The notes: generated by a model not told the origin, from the sequence alone. 64,000 nucleotides of DNA from PALSA-1355 sp035496575 (GCA_035496575.1 DATJEN010000143.1:36644-100643); one strand, 5' to 3'. Numbered from the stretch's first letter, positions 16,922 through 27,400 are shown. Translations and numbers: made by a program.

Positions 16922-18136
16922 ATGCTAGTTTTGCGTGCGGGGCCGCGCTCCAACTTTGCCAAACAACTCGTGCATCACGATTACGATTCTGCCGTTCTGC
17001 TGCGCGCCTGCTGCGAGCGCCTGCTGCCTCCAGAGTTGAGGGAGGACGTCGTCCTCGCTCGGCAAGTCAGGCGCGTCATCGCCCTGCACCTGGCCATGGT
17101 GATTTGGGTCCCGCTCTTCTCGAGCTTGTATTACTTGCTGGGCGCGCCGGTCTCGGCCGACGTCATCATGTCGGGCGGCATCCTGCTATCCGTCAGCTTG
17201 ATACTGGTGCGACAGGGGCATTCGCCCACCTTCTGCGGCAACTTTCTGACCGGCGCGGCATGGTACGTCTACACGGCCCTGGCCTGCTTCACCGGAGGCG
17301 TCGGCGCGCCAGTCATGATGTGGTTCGTGTCGATTCCGGTACTCTCGGTGCTGATGTGCGGCGCGCGTTCGGGCTTGTACTGGACGATGTGGTGCGCCCT
17401 GACGATCGCGTGCTTCACGCTGGCTCAACATTTCGGCGTGCATTGCGCGAACGAGCTGACGGCCGGCGGTATCCGCTTCATGCACTTCACCGGCCTGGTG
17501 GGGCTGCTCACCTGCGTTTACGTATTGGTGTTCGTGCTCAAGCGGATCGAACAGGACGCGCACGAGGCCTTGCACGAAGCGAATCGCTCGCTTGAGCGAC
17601 AGGCCACCATCGACGTGCTGACCGGCGTTGGCAACCGCCGCAGCTTCGACCTGATGCTCGAACAAGAATGGCAGCGGCATGTTCGCGAACAACGGCCTTT
17701 GTCGGTGCTAATGCTCGATGTCGACCTGTTCAAGCAATTCAACGATGAATTCGGCCACCTGGATGGGGACGAATGCTTACGGGACATCGCCCAGTCAGTC
17801 GAGGACTGCATGCTCCGCTCGGGCGACTTCGTGGCCCGTTATGGTGGCGAGGAATTCGCGGTCATTCTGCCCGGCACCGACTTGCAAGGCGCGATTCTGG
17901 TCGCCGAGACGATTCGCATGAACGTGATGGCGCTGGCGATCCCCCATCCCCGCTCGGCCGTGGCCCCGCATGTGACGGTCAGCATCGGCCTGGCGAGCAG
18001 CGTGCCGGAGCAGCGCGCCAGTTGCCTGGACTTTTTGCACGAAGTGGACGTGGCCCTGTATCGCGCCAAGGACCGCGGGCGAAACAACACGGTCTCGAGC
18101 CACGAGCTCAGCTCGCTGGCTGAAAGCGCGTACTAG
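16922..18136 (+). CDS. Membrane-bound diguanylate cyclase (GGDEF)
   Basis: The 404-residue protein has about six hydrophobic helices in its first 210 residues, a short coiled linker, and a complete GGDEF domain that makes cyclic di-GMP from GTP. The active-site loop is intact as ARYGGEEFAVILPG. An RxxD inhibitory site is present as RSGD five residues before it, so product inhibition is likely. TIDVLTGVGNRRSF marks the start of the domain. ATG at 16922 is used, although no ribosome-binding site is visible and a TTG at 16910 is possible. Cyclic di-GMP commonly controls exopolysaccharide synthesis, and this window contains such a locus 12 kb away; a link is only inferred. Confidence 0.9.
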   Translation: MLVLRAGPRSNFAKQLVHHDYDSAVLLRACCERLLPPELREDVVLARQVRRVIALHLAMVIWVPLFSSLYYLLGAPVSADVIMSGGILLSVSLILVRQGHSPTFCGNFLTGAAWYVYTALACFTGGVGAPVMMWFVSIPVLSVLMCGARSGLYWTMWCALTIACFTLAQHFGVHCANELTAGGIRFMHFTGLVGLLTCVYVLVFVLKRIEQDAHEALHEANRSLERQATIDVLTGVGNRRSFDLMLEQEWQRHVREQRPLSVLMLDVDLFKQFNDEFGHLDGDECLRDIAQSVEDCMLRSGDFVARYGGEEFAVILPGTDLQGAILVAETIRMNVMALAIPHPRSAVAPHVTVSIGLASSVPEQRASCLDFLHEVDVALYRAKDRGRNNTVSSHELSSLAESAY

Positions 18137-18167
18137 ACTTCCGGCCCCAAATCGCCCGCTGCCACGA

Positions 18168-19103
18168 TCAGCGGCGCGTGTAGTACAGCATCGCGTCGTC
18201 GATCACCCACGGCGTAGACCATTTGCCGTTGTCGCCGCTGACGACGTTGAAGAAGAACGTGTCCAAGCTCTCGCAGCGGAAGCCGTAGGGAAACTGAGAG
18301 CTGATGTGGTCCTCGGCCGTCAGGTCCTCGAGGCCGGCGTGGCCGAAGTAGTGCACCTGGCCATCGGGCGAGAAGGACATTCCCAGGGTCCACCAGCCGG
18401 TTTCGCGAATCTTCGGACCGGCGAAGTCACCGCCGTTGGGGCCGCCTCGCAAACTGAGCGAGGCCGAATCAGGAACGCTCTTGCCATCACCCTTGTGAAA
18501 GATGATGAACATGCCGGGCCAATAAGTATCCGCCTGGTATGAGCTGCCGCCCCAGCGGCCTGGCTTTTTCTTCATGCGATGCGTCTGGCAGGCGGCCCGG
18601 AAGCCGAAGGAGGGTCCATTGCGGCGCTCCCACTCCTCCCAGGGCGGCAGGAAAACGCGCACCACGACGTTGGGCGACCAGGACACCGGAATCGAGTATC
18701 CCAATCGCGAGTTGACGTCCGCGATGAAGTCGTCCTGCTGCATGGTGCCGCTAAAATATCCCGGCACGCCGGTCTGGCTGGAGCGCAAGAAAAGCGCGCC
18801 GGCACTGCCGGGCAGTCCATCCGGCGGAGTTTCGATGCGGCGAATGTCGTCCGGCTGGCCGCGCATCACCCCTTCGTACCAGCGATTGTTGGCCGATTTG
18901 CCGGCCGGCAACCGCTGCTGCTTGTCGTTTTCGTCGCTGCTCTTGGGCAGGTTGAATACGTACTTCCAGTTTTCGTTCTCGAAGTCGTCCCCGACTTTGG
19001 CCAGCCGCTGACCGGTGCCCGGCACAATTAATTGGGCGTACACTTGCGACTTTGCGATGACGGTGGTCGCGAGCACCAGAAGTGCAAACCGGGCCAGCCT
19101 CAT
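18168..19103 (-). CDS. Secreted protein of unknown function
   Basis: The 311-residue protein has a signal peptide (RFALLVLATTVIAKSQVYAQ) and no other membrane segment. It is rich in Trp, Gly and aromatic residues with many predicted strands, and has a segment TGWWTLGMSFSPDGQVHYFG that resembles a jelly-roll or concanavalin-like fold, but I cannot place it in a named family. The ATG at 19103 has AGGAG upstream. It converges with the diguanylate cyclase gene with a gap of only 31 bases, and its promoter region of about 220 bases is shared with the divergent TPR/O-GlcNAc transferase gene. Confidence 0.7.
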   Translation of the reverse strand: MRLARFALLVLATTVIAKSQVYAQLIVPGTGQRLAKVGDDFENENWKYVFNLPKSSDENDKQQRLPAGKSANNRWYEGVMRGQPDDIRRIETPPDGLPGSAGALFLRSSQTGVPGYFSGTMQQDDFIADVNSRLGYSIPVSWSPNVVVRVFLPPWEEWERRNGPSFGFRAACQTHRMKKKPGRWGGSSYQADTYWPGMFIIFHKGDGKSVPDSASLSLRGGPNGGDFAGPKIRETGWWTLGMSFSPDGQVHYFGHAGLEDLTAEDHISSQFPYGFRCESLDTFFFNVVSGDNGKWSTPWVIDDAMLYYTRR

Positions 19104-19320
19104 GAACCCTCTCCTGCTGAACGGCTATTAAGTCTTTTTGCCAGGCGCGCATCGGGCGACCGACACACGTCTTTTTATCGGAACCCCGCGGCGGTTCGTG
19201 TAAGCTTTTCGCGTCCCGGCGCACCGTCGTGGCCGGCGGCCGGTTTTCGATTTCGCGAACCCACGAGCGTGCCAGCATGACAGCATTCACAAGCCAGCCC
19301 ACACACGCGACAATACCCAG

Positions 19321-21801
19321 ATGAGCACAGCCGATACTTTGCAAACCGCCATGCGACTGCACCAGACTGGGCAGCTTCAGCAGGCCGAAGAACTTTATCG
19401 CCAGATCCTTTCGCTCGATCCGCGAAACTCAGACGCTTTGCACCTCTTGGGGCTGATTGCCCATCAGATGGGCCGCTCGGACGTGGCGGTCGGCTTTATC
19501 AGCCAGGCGATCGAAATCGAGGGCTCGCAGGCCATCTACCACAACAACTTGGGCGAGGCGAACCGAGCTCTCGGCCGCCTGGCCGAAGCGCAAGCCAATT
19601 ATCACCGCGCCATTTGGTTCGATCCCGCCTTTGGCGCAGCGCACTACAACCTGGCACTCCTGCTAGGGGCCACGCAGCCGGCCGAAGCCGAGCGCCATTA
19701 TCGGCAGGCCATTCACATCCAGCCGAACATGGCGCTCGCGCACAACAACTTGGGCAACCTGCTGCGCGCGAATGGCAGATCGCGCGAGGCGATCGACTGT
19801 TTTCGCGAGGCCCTTCGCTTGAGGCCGGACTATGTCGACGCGTTAGCCAATTTGGGCGCGGCGCTCATCGATCTCTCGCGCACCGACGAAGCCATCGAGC
19901 AGCTCGAGCATGCCGTGCGGCTCGCGCCGGAATCGGCCGAGGCAAGGTTCAACTTGGGCAATGCTTACAAATCGGTTGAGAACTGGGAGGCGGCCGCGCT
20001 CAGCTATGAAGACGCCGTGCGGCTGCGGCCCGACTTCGACGAAGCCGGTTGCAATCTGGGCAATGCGTTGCGCGTTCTCGGCCAAACGGAGCGCGCCGAG
20101 GCGGAATACCTGAAAGTGCTGGCCCGCCGGCCCGATCATCTGGAAGGCCTGGTCGGATTTGGCGCGCTGTTGCAGAGCATGGGGCGGCTCGAGGAAGCCC
20201 TGGGGTTCTACGACCGTGCCCTGCAAGTGCAACCGGATTCGGCAGCCGCACAGTATTTCCGCGGCACGGTGCTCATGTTCCGCCGCCGCCGCAACGATGC
20301 CATTCTGGCATTCACCGAAGCCATTCGCCTGCAGCCCAATTATCCGGAGGCATACGCGAACCTGGCCATAATCTACAACGATGCCAACCATCCAGATAAA
20401 GCCCTCGAATGCTGCGAACGGGGTCTGGAGCTCGGCTCGCGAAACGTGTCGCTCTATGCGAACCGCGCGATTGCGTTGCACGCGCAGGGCCGCCCACGAG
20501 AGGCCATCGAGTCGTACCGTGCGGCGGTCGAGAGGCGGCCGAACAGCTCGGCTGAATACAGCAACCTGCTGTATGCGATGAACTTTCTGCCGGAATATGA
20601 CGCGCAGACGTTGTTCGAAGAGCATCGTCGCTGGGCCGAAAAGCACGCCGATCCCTTGATGCCCAACGATCCTGGGCATCCGAACGACCCCAGCCCAGGC
20701 CGGCGCATTCGGGTGGGATATGTCTCGCCGCATTTTCGCGAGCATGCCGTGAATTTCTTTATCGAGCCCATCCTCGCCTCGCACGACCACGATCGGTTCG
20801 AACTCTTCTGCTACTCGAGCACGCCGACTCCGGATGGCGTCACCGCCCGGCTGCGCGGCATGGCCGACGTTTGGCGAGATACGCTTCACCTGGGCGACCC
20901 CCAGTTGGCCGAGCGGATTCGTGACGATCAGATCGATATCCTGGTCGATCTCAGCGGCCACATGGGTTGGACCCGGCTGCTGGCCTTCGCATGCAAACCG
21001 GCCCCGGTGCAGGTAACTTACCTCGGTTATCAAAACACAACCGGCATGTTGGCCATGGACTACCGGCTGACGGACGAGTGGTCCGACCCGCCTGGCGTCA
21101 CCGATCGCTATTACACCGAGAAGCTGGTGCGGCTGCCGCGCGCGTTCTTCTGTTACCAGCCCTTCGAGACGCCCGACTTGAGTCCCTTGCCGGCGGCCAC
21201 AAACGGCTTCGTGACCTTCGGCTCGTTCAACAACTACGCCAAGGTAATGCCCGAAACGCTCGATGCGTGGTTCGACATCCTGTCGCGGCTTCCCGGCTCT
21301 CGCTTGCTGGTGCTGGCTTACACCGCCGGTTTTTTAGAGCACCGCTTGCGCGAGAAGGCCCGGCAACGTGGCATTTCGCCCGACCGAATCGAGTTGGCCG
21401 ACAAGTGCTCGCACGACGAATACATGCGGCTCGTCGCGCGGGTGGACATCGCACTCGATCCATTCCCTTTCAATGGTCACACGACCACCTGCGATTGCGT
21501 TTGGATGGGCGTGCCCGTCGTCATGCTGGCGGGCAATAGCTATGCGTCTCGCTTCGGGGGTAGCGTTTTGCGAAATGTGGGCCTGGAGGACCTCATTGCC
21601 GGGAGCGTCGAGGAGTACCAGAACAAGGCCGTCGAGCTGGCGGAGGATCGCATGCGCCTCGTGCACTTGCGGCAGACGCTTCGCTCGACCACGGCCGACA
21701 GCCCGCTACTCGACCACCGGGGCTTTACGCGCCACTTAGAGGCGGCCTATCGCGAGATGTGGGAATCCTGGTGCGCCACGCAACAGCGAGCCGGCGGGTA
21801 G
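19321..21801 (+). CDS. TPR protein with SPINDLY-type O-GlcNAc transferase domain
   Basis: The 826-residue protein has about eleven to twelve tetratricopeptide repeats over the first 420 residues (repeating A-x-x-x-L-G-x-x-x-x-x-x-G-x-x-x-E-A units), then a GT41 catalytic region: RRIRVGYVSPHFREHAVNFF, the QVTYLGYQNTTGM motif, FVTFGSFNNYAKVMPETLDAW, and DIALDPFPFNGHTTTCDCVW. This matches O-linked GlcNAc or O-fucose transferases of the OGT/SPINDLY family, which modify Ser/Thr of cytoplasmic proteins; bacterial members are known but few have defined targets. Its 3' end nearly touches the convergent DUF1571 gene. The peptide target and sugar donor are not evident. Confidence 0.92.
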   Translation: MSTADTLQTAMRLHQTGQLQQAEELYRQILSLDPRNSDALHLLGLIAHQMGRSDVAVGFISQAIEIEGSQAIYHNNLGEANRALGRLAEAQANYHRAIWFDPAFGAAHYNLALLLGATQPAEAERHYRQAIHIQPNMALAHNNLGNLLRANGRSREAIDCFREALRLRPDYVDALANLGAALIDLSRTDEAIEQLEHAVRLAPESAEARFNLGNAYKSVENWEAAALSYEDAVRLRPDFDEAGCNLGNALRVLGQTERAEAEYLKVLARRPDHLEGLVGFGALLQSMGRLEEALGFYDRALQVQPDSAAAQYFRGTVLMFRRRRNDAILAFTEAIRLQPNYPEAYANLAIIYNDANHPDKALECCERGLELGSRNVSLYANRAIALHAQGRPREAIESYRAAVERRPNSSAEYSNLLYAMNFLPEYDAQTLFEEHRRWAEKHADPLMPNDPGHPNDPSPGRRIRVGYVSPHFREHAVNFFIEPILASHDHDRFELFCYSSTPTPDGVTARLRGMADVWRDTLHLGDPQLAERIRDDQIDILVDLSGHMGWTRLLAFACKPAPVQVTYLGYQNTTGMLAMDYRLTDEWSDPPGVTDRYYTEKLVRLPRAFFCYQPFETPDLSPLPAATNGFVTFGSFNNYAKVMPETLDAWFDILSRLPGSRLLVLAYTAGFLEHRLREKARQRGISPDRIELADKCSHDEYMRLVARVDIALDPFPFNGHTTTCDCVWMGVPVVMLAGNSYASRFGGSVLRNVGLEDLIAGSVEEYQNKAVELAEDRMRLVHLRQTLRSTTADSPLLDHRGFTRHLEAAYREMWESWCATQQRAGG

Positions 21802-21812
21802 ACACCGGCCGA

Positions 21813-22709
21813 TTAGCGCCCGCGCACGTGCGCCGACGTGAACACGTTGTCAGGAATACCGACGTTCAGTTTCAGCTCGGTGTACGTGTACTCGGCCAGG
21901 ATCGGCGGCTTCTGGCCCGGTCGGGCCGGCCACAAGGAAAGATCGACGCGCACCGGCACGTGCAGCTCGTCGTCGACAAACACGTTGGCGATGTGGAACT
22001 CGAGCCCTTCTTGCTTTTGCGGATGAGTGATGCGAACGACCGAACTCGGTCGCTTATTGATTTTCGCGCCCGCGATTCGCTCGACCTTGGTGTTCTGCCC
22101 GCTGGCGTCGATGCGCATGTCGCGCTCGAGAATCTGGATCATCTGCGCCAGGATGCGATTGAACCCGCTTTGGGTAATCGGCACCAGGCTTTCTTCGCGG
22201 GCGGTCTCGCCGTTGGGATCGACGTTGACCACGACGTAATCAAAGTGGCGGCCGCCGTTGCGAACCTGCATCTTGCCTTCGTTCTGTCCTTCGACATACA
22301 GCACGCGGCGCCCCGCCACGTTCTTGGGCGCCTGGAAGAGCAAGAAAATGCTCATCGGCTGCAGAATGCGGTTGCCCTCGCGGATCTCCTCGCGGCCCCA
22401 CATGTCGATGTATTGGAAGTCCTGCAGAATGTCGTTGATGCGCTCGCGTTTGATCAGCCGGCAGGTGAAGTCGCGCTGCGTGTCTTGCAAATAGGCTTGC
22501 TCGCGTCGCGCGTAGTCGAGCACCGAAACAAGCGGATGCTCGCGGCTCGTGTCGGCTCCGGGGGCCAGCGGCCGCCGGGCGGTAACCGGCTGACGCGACT
22601 TGGAGGCTTGCGTGGTCGTTTGCTGAGCGATCGCCAGCGGGGCGAACAGCGCTCCGATCACGAGCGTCAAAACGAAACGAAACCCAAAACCCAGACAAGT
22701 GCGTGGCAC
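21813..22709 (-). CDS. Exported DUF1571-family protein
   Basis: The 298-residue protein matches the DUF1571 family, which is frequent in planctomycetes: DFTCRLIKRERINDILQDFQ, then VAGRRVLYVEGQNEGKM, then VFVDDELHVPVRVDLSLWP and a C-terminal TYTELKLNVGI. It has a hydrophobic N-terminal signal (FVLTLVIGALFAPLAIAQ). No function is known; the fold resembles LolA/LolB-like barrels that carry lipoproteins, but this is only a suggestion. The start is uncertain: the frame is open to 22862, no ATG lies near the signal peptide, and a GTG at 22709 is chosen because it gives a normal signal peptide. Confidence 0.75.
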   Translation of the reverse strand: MPRTCLGFGFRFVLTLVIGALFAPLAIAQQTTTQASKSRQPVTARRPLAPGADTSREHPLVSVLDYARREQAYLQDTQRDFTCRLIKRERINDILQDFQYIDMWGREEIREGNRILQPMSIFLLFQAPKNVAGRRVLYVEGQNEGKMQVRNGGRHFDYVVVNVDPNGETAREESLVPITQSGFNRILAQMIQILERDMRIDASGQNTKVERIAGAKINKRPSSVVRITHPQKQEGLEFHIANVFVDDELHVPVRVDLSLWPARPGQKPPILAEYTYTELKLNVGIPDNVFTSAHVRGR

Positions 22710-22872
22710 GGTTGAAGCTCGCGCGCGTGATGAGGAAAACACGAGGAGTACGGAAAGTATTGCCCACCTCCGTGCGGAGGCAAATCGTGGGCCACATCTT
22801 AGCGGCTCGCTGTCGATTCCCGGCCGCGCCCCAGTAGCCATCCTAAGCGATACAACCCACACAACTTGCGGC

Positions 22873-25800
22873 CTACCGCGGCAATTTCTGCCTGATCAGC
22901 TCCACGTGTTCGAGATTGCTGCCGTAAAGCAAGGGCTCGGTCACGTCCGAGGTGACGCTCAGCTTGAAGAAGCCGCTGTGGTCCGAAAACGCGTCGAGCA
23001 ACCATGGGCCCGGCGGGACACCCCGTCCGTTAAGAGTCACCGTGACCGAATCCCCCGCCCGCAGATATCGCGACAGAACAGGGCGCTTGTCGGCCCCGAC
23101 GATTTGGATGTGAGATCCGTCGGAGCGCCCCATGGCGGTGAAGGTGAGTTGAATGCGCCCGCGAGTCAGGGGCACCAGGAAACCGCGGGTCACCTTGGAC
23201 AATAGCCAGCTTGGCTCCGACCAGTCCGGCAGCTTCGAATTACGCAGCACCTGGCATTCCGGCAACTTCGAAATAGGCTGAAAAACTCCGATCTCGTCGC
23301 TGGCCAGCCGTAGCGTCATCACGCCGGGCTGCGTCGGTTTGGCGTTATATTCCTCGCGGGCCACGTACCAGGTACTAGGCCGCGTGTAGTGAATCACCTT
23401 AGGGGTCGCTGCCGACATGGGCAGCCGCGGCACGCTAAGCAACTCTTGACCAGCGGGCGAAAGTAGCTCGAGTGCCGTCGCACGAATGTCACCACCGCTA
23501 AGCGTGGCGGCATCGATTCCGAGCTGGACGCTCGATGTTCCTTCGTTCCAGATGAGCACCTTCGTGCCGCGTGCTGCCAGATCGTTGTGATTGTCCCACC
23601 GCGAGACCCCGCAAAAATATTGCCCGCCCTCTTCCGGCGGTGGCAATGACGTGATGTGTGCCTCTTCGAGTGCCGCGCGAAAACGATGCCACTGCAGCAT
23701 GAAGTGCCCATCCCGATCGGGGCCCGGGCCGAATCCGTATAGGTTCCAACGCTTGTCGGGCGCGGGGTCATAAAACACCTCGCGCGCCGCTCGAGCAAGC
23801 GTGCCGGCATGACGGCGCAAATATTTTTCGTCTTTCGTGATGCGATACGCGGTCGCACTCAGCGCCAGCGACCAGATGCCTTCCGTGCCCGTTCCGATGC
23901 CCTCGGCGCTTGCGACCACGTACTTGTTGAAAGCTTCGTCGGTCGGAAACAGTTCGTGGTAGCGCGAGAGCCAGGTCGGCTCCCACAGCGGGCCAGGCCG
24001 CTGCTCCATCAGCGGAATGCTCATCAGCCCGCGGCCCATCCCGCGAATGGCGGTTAACGTTTCGGGCTTGGGCTGGTATTCGTAAGCCGTGATTGCGTGC
24101 ACGAGCGTGGTGTTGATCTCGCGCCGCGACCCCTCGGTGGGGAACTTGACGTTGGCAAGCCACAGCTCGTACCCGTCCTTGGCCCAACGGTCGGCATCGA
24201 CCAGCCAGGCCATGAGGAGCGCCGACGGATCCGGCCAGTGCCCGGTGAGCCCCGAGTCGGTGTCGTTGGAATCCATTCCGAAATCGCGCCCGCCCCACGG
24301 CACGAACGCCTTGCAATGCCAGAAGGCGCCCGGGTTGTGATACTTTACGCCTGGCCCGGATTGGTGCTGGCCCTTGCCATCGGCGTGGCCTCGCAGCGCG
24401 TCGTAGCGCACCTGGCCGATGCTCGCGTAGTTGTCCGTGGCGATGCGGGCCCAATTGAGCAAGTGCCGGTCGCCGTGCAGCAAAAACAACTGCCACGACG
24501 TGCTAATGTGCTGGTAGTGGTTGTTGCTCCACACGCGGTGCAGCGAGGGGCGTCCGCCCGGCACGCCGGCCGCGGCCGGGTTCATCAACTCTTCGTGGTG
24601 CGCGTTGCCGTAAATCGACCAGCCATAGTCGCCGTAGCGTTCAATCGAGCGGGCATAGCCGAGCATCCCGTCGTGAACGGCTCGCTCGACGTCGGCGAAG
24701 GATTCTCCAGCAGCGGCCAGCGGCCCCAAGGCGCCCGACTCGGCCATCCGCGCCGGGCTGGCCCGCGCGATGGGGCTTTCCGCATACAGCCGCTCGTAGG
24801 CGGCGATCTCTTTTTGCGCGGCCGCTCCACGCTTGTCTTGCGGAAGCACAAGCAAGGCAAACTCGTTGTGCATGGCGACCCCTTCCAGGTTCGCCGCGCG
24901 CGCATATTCGGCCTTGCATTCCTGCGTGTCGGTTTGTTTCTGCAAGGCCGTGAAGTACGAGCTCGGCAAGCGCGAATCGAGAAGCTTGCCGGTCAAAAAA
25001 CACTCGAACTTATAGATATTTTCCAGCTTTAGCGCCTCCGAGCCGGGCTCAGCATGATCGCCGTGCCGCGGCCAGGCGAAGTAGCTCAACTCGTTGCTTC
25101 CGACTTTGACCTCTTTGGGGCACTTCTGCCAAATGTCTTTGGTCAAGAGCGCAAGACTCGGACCGGCCCGCTCGGCCAGGAACCAACCGCTCGAGTATCG
25201 ATGCGCTGCAATCTGCTTAAGCGCGCCATTTTCCGCCTCCGACAAAACGAGGGCTTCTTGGGCAGAGAGTTGTGCAAACCACGCGGCCGTTCCCTCTGAA
25301 AGCTTGTCCGACACTGCTTCCCCTTCGCCGCGCTTGTTGACTAGCGCACTTGCATACCCGGTAACCTCGGGCACGGAGAACTTGAATCCCAGCTCGGCGA
25401 CGGCGTGTTCGCGCATGTCGTCGGCGAAAATCGTGGCGTGATCGATCTTCAAGAGCGGCGAATCGGCGAAGGCCGAAATGCGCGTGACATAGCGACAAAA
25501 GGGAGCAACGCGCTTCTCGGCGGTTTGATACCAGCCGCTCGCGCGAATAGTGACCTGACACGGACCCTGCTGTTCGATCACCACTTCGGCCTGATCGTCG
25601 TCAGCCGCTTGCCACAAGATTCCGCGTTCGTCGATTAGCTCTGGGCCGCCGGCCGCGTCGAGCACTTTCTGGCCGTCGCGCTCCAGCTCGACAATCCCGG
25701 CGAAGGGGCGAGCTACCCGAAAGCGCAAGACGCCGGTATCGACGCTAATCGCCTGCGGCGCGTCCTCAACTCGAAGGGGCGATGTGAGCGGCTGGGCAGC

Positions 25801-26097
25801 GCCCGCCGCGACTTTCGAAAGTTGATATCGGGCCGGTTTTCCACCCGAGTATTGATAGGCGGCATAGACATGCACCCACTTGGCCGAGTCATCCGGCCAG
25901 CGAGCGACGACTTCCACCTGCGCTCGGACGGGCTTGTCGTTTTCCAGAAGCACGAGGGCGTCGGCTGCCGTGGCCCAGCCCCGGGGGAGCGCTGCGGTGG
26001 CGTGCGTCGGCCACGACACGTCAGCCAGGTGCTGCTGAGGGTACAGAAAGAGCGGGACGTTCCCCAGCAGGAATGCAGCTAAAACGGCCGACGGCAT
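22873..26097 (-). CDS. Secreted YetA/PcRGLX-like (PL26-related) protein
   Basis: The 1074-residue protein has an N-terminal signal (VLAAFLLGNVPLFLYP). It shows the three-part layout of the exo-rhamnogalacturonan lyase (PL26)/YetA family: an N-terminal beta barrel (to about 330), a long central helical toroid with HQSGPGVKYHNPGAFWHCKAF and a Trp/Tyr-rich groove, and a C-terminal beta domain (from about 830). Family enzymes cleave rhamnogalacturonan backbones; here substrate and activity are inferred. Planctomycetes often degrade algal or plant polysaccharides, which would fit. It lies directly upstream of the DUF1571 gene on the same strand but separated by about 160 bases. The start ATG at 26097 has only a weak AAAG upstream. 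Confidence 0.7.
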   Translation of the reverse strand: MPSAVLAAFLLGNVPLFLYPQQHLADVSWPTHATAALPRGWATAADALVLLENDKPVRAQVEVVARWPDDSAKWVHVYAAYQYSGGKPARYQLSKVAAGAAQPLTSPLRVEDAPQAISVDTGVLRFRVARPFAGIVELERDGQKVLDAAGGPELIDERGILWQAADDDQAEVVIEQQGPCQVTIRASGWYQTAEKRVAPFCRYVTRISAFADSPLLKIDHATIFADDMREHAVAELGFKFSVPEVTGYASALVNKRGEGEAVSDKLSEGTAAWFAQLSAQEALVLSEAENGALKQIAAHRYSSGWFLAERAGPSLALLTKDIWQKCPKEVKVGSNELSYFAWPRHGDHAEPGSEALKLENIYKFECFLTGKLLDSRLPSSYFTALQKQTDTQECKAEYARAANLEGVAMHNEFALLVLPQDKRGAAAQKEIAAYERLYAESPIARASPARMAESGALGPLAAAGESFADVERAVHDGMLGYARSIERYGDYGWSIYGNAHHEELMNPAAAGVPGGRPSLHRVWSNNHYQHISTSWQLFLLHGDRHLLNWARIATDNYASIGQVRYDALRGHADGKGQHQSGPGVKYHNPGAFWHCKAFVPWGGRDFGMDSNDTDSGLTGHWPDPSALLMAWLVDADRWAKDGYELWLANVKFPTEGSRREINTTLVHAITAYEYQPKPETLTAIRGMGRGLMSIPLMEQRPGPLWEPTWLSRYHELFPTDEAFNKYVVASAEGIGTGTEGIWSLALSATAYRITKDEKYLRRHAGTLARAAREVFYDPAPDKRWNLYGFGPGPDRDGHFMLQWHRFRAALEEAHITSLPPPEEGGQYFCGVSRWDNHNDLAARGTKVLIWNEGTSSVQLGIDAATLSGGDIRATALELLSPAGQELLSVPRLPMSAATPKVIHYTRPSTWYVAREEYNAKPTQPGVMTLRLASDEIGVFQPISKLPECQVLRNSKLPDWSEPSWLLSKVTRGFLVPLTRGRIQLTFTAMGRSDGSHIQIVGADKRPVLSRYLRAGDSVTVTLNGRGVPPGPWLLDAFSDHSGFFKLSVTSDVTEPLLYGSNLEHVELIRQKLPR

Positions 26098-26218
26098 TCA
26101 AATCTTTCGGCAAGCGACGCGGTGATAAACCCGCAGTTCATTCTGCGCTGCGGGCGTGCCCCGGTCCAAGTGCTCCCTGGCAGATTGCGCCGGAACGCGG
26201 TTTGCATGAGCCAGGTAC

Positions 26219-27400
26219 GTGAAGTTCACGTCTTTTGTGCCGAGTCCCGCCGTGGCGACCACCCACCGAAGCTTCAAACGATCTTCCCACGCGCGCTCCT
26301 TAGCGGAACCAACCCGCGGCGAGCCGCTGACCTCCAGGCTTGAGCTGGCGCCTGAGCTGGCCCACGAGGCTGGGCTAGTGTATTCGACGGATGACAGTCC
26401 CGGCTATCGGCGGGTCAAGCGCGGCCAAGGATTTGTCTACCTCGATGCCCACAAGCGGCAGATCAAGGATCTGGAAGTACTCCAGCGGATTCACATGCTG
26501 TGGATTCCGCCGGCCTGGACGGATGTGTGGATTTGCGCTTCGAAGCGCGGCCACTTGCAAGCGACCGGTCGCGACGCGCGGGGTCGCAAGCAATATCGCT
26601 ACCATCCTGAATGGGATTGCGCCCGCGACAGCCTTAAATACGACCGCATGATCGCGTTTGCCAAAAGTCTGCCGCGCATCCGGCGGCGTCTCGCTCGGGA
26701 TCTCAAGAAACCCGGCCTGCGGCGCGAGAAGGTTCTGGCGGCAATGCTGCGGCTCATGGACCGCACCGCCATCCGTGTCGGCAACGAAGAATACGTCCGC
26801 GCGAACCACTCCTATGGACTGACAACCCTGCAAGATCGCCACGCCAAAATCGAAGGCGGCGAAATCAAACTGAGCTTCCGCGGAAAAAGCGGCAAGACGC
26901 AACACATCGAGCTCAACGATGCCAGGCTGGCCAAGATCGTTCGCGAGTGCCAAGAGCTGCCCGGACAAGAGCTGTTTCAATACCTTGCCGAGCAAGGCGA
27001 CGTGTGCGACGTCACCTCGCGGGACGTGAACGAGTATTTGCGCGCGGCCGGCGGGTATGATTTCACGGCTAAAGATTTCCGCACTTGGGTCGGGACCACG
27101 ATCGCGGTCGAGGCACTCATGGAGCGCTTGGATTCGCCGACGAAGACTTCGTCCAAGCGCAATGTGAATGCTGCGCTCGACTGCGTGGCCGCTCAACTGG
27201 GCAACACCCGCGCGGTGTGCCGCAAAAGCTACGTGCACCCCGGCGTCATCGAAGCCTACTTGCTGGGCCGATTCGAGCGCTCGAGCGACCGCCCCAAAGG
27301 ATATACGGGCTTAAGCGCGATCGAAGTCACGGTGTTGGTGATGCTCGAGCGCCTCGCCCAAGCGAGCAAGCCCAAGAAGGCGCGGAAACTAGCGTCCTGA
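26219..27400 (+). CDS. DNA topoisomerase IB (poxvirus-like, bacterial type)
   Basis: The 393-residue protein relaxes DNA supercoils through a 3'-phosphotyrosine intermediate. The N-terminal DNA-binding part has SPGYRRVKRGQGFVYLD and IHMLWIPPAWTDVWIC. The catalytic domain has RVGNEEYVRANHSYGLTTL, KSGKTQHIEL, FRTWVGTTIAVEAL, and the tyrosine in VCRKSYVHPGVIEAY, so it looks fully active. The first 40 residues are poorly conserved. The GTG at 26219 is used as start, with an AGG a few bases upstream, but later GTG codons (26237, 26252) are possible. It stands alone, divergent from the YetA-like gene. Confidence 0.9.
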   Translation: MKFTSFVPSPAVATTHRSFKRSSHARSLAEPTRGEPLTSRLELAPELAHEAGLVYSTDDSPGYRRVKRGQGFVYLDAHKRQIKDLEVLQRIHMLWIPPAWTDVWICASKRGHLQATGRDARGRKQYRYHPEWDCARDSLKYDRMIAFAKSLPRIRRRLARDLKKPGLRREKVLAAMLRLMDRTAIRVGNEEYVRANHSYGLTTLQDRHAKIEGGEIKLSFRGKSGKTQHIELNDARLAKIVRECQELPGQELFQYLAEQGDVCDVTSRDVNEYLRAAGGYDFTAKDFRTWVGTTIAVEALMERLDSPTKTSSKRNVNAALDCVAAQLGNTRAVCRKSYVHPGVIEAYLLGRFERSSDRPKGYTGLSAIEVTVLVMLERLAQASKPKKARKLAS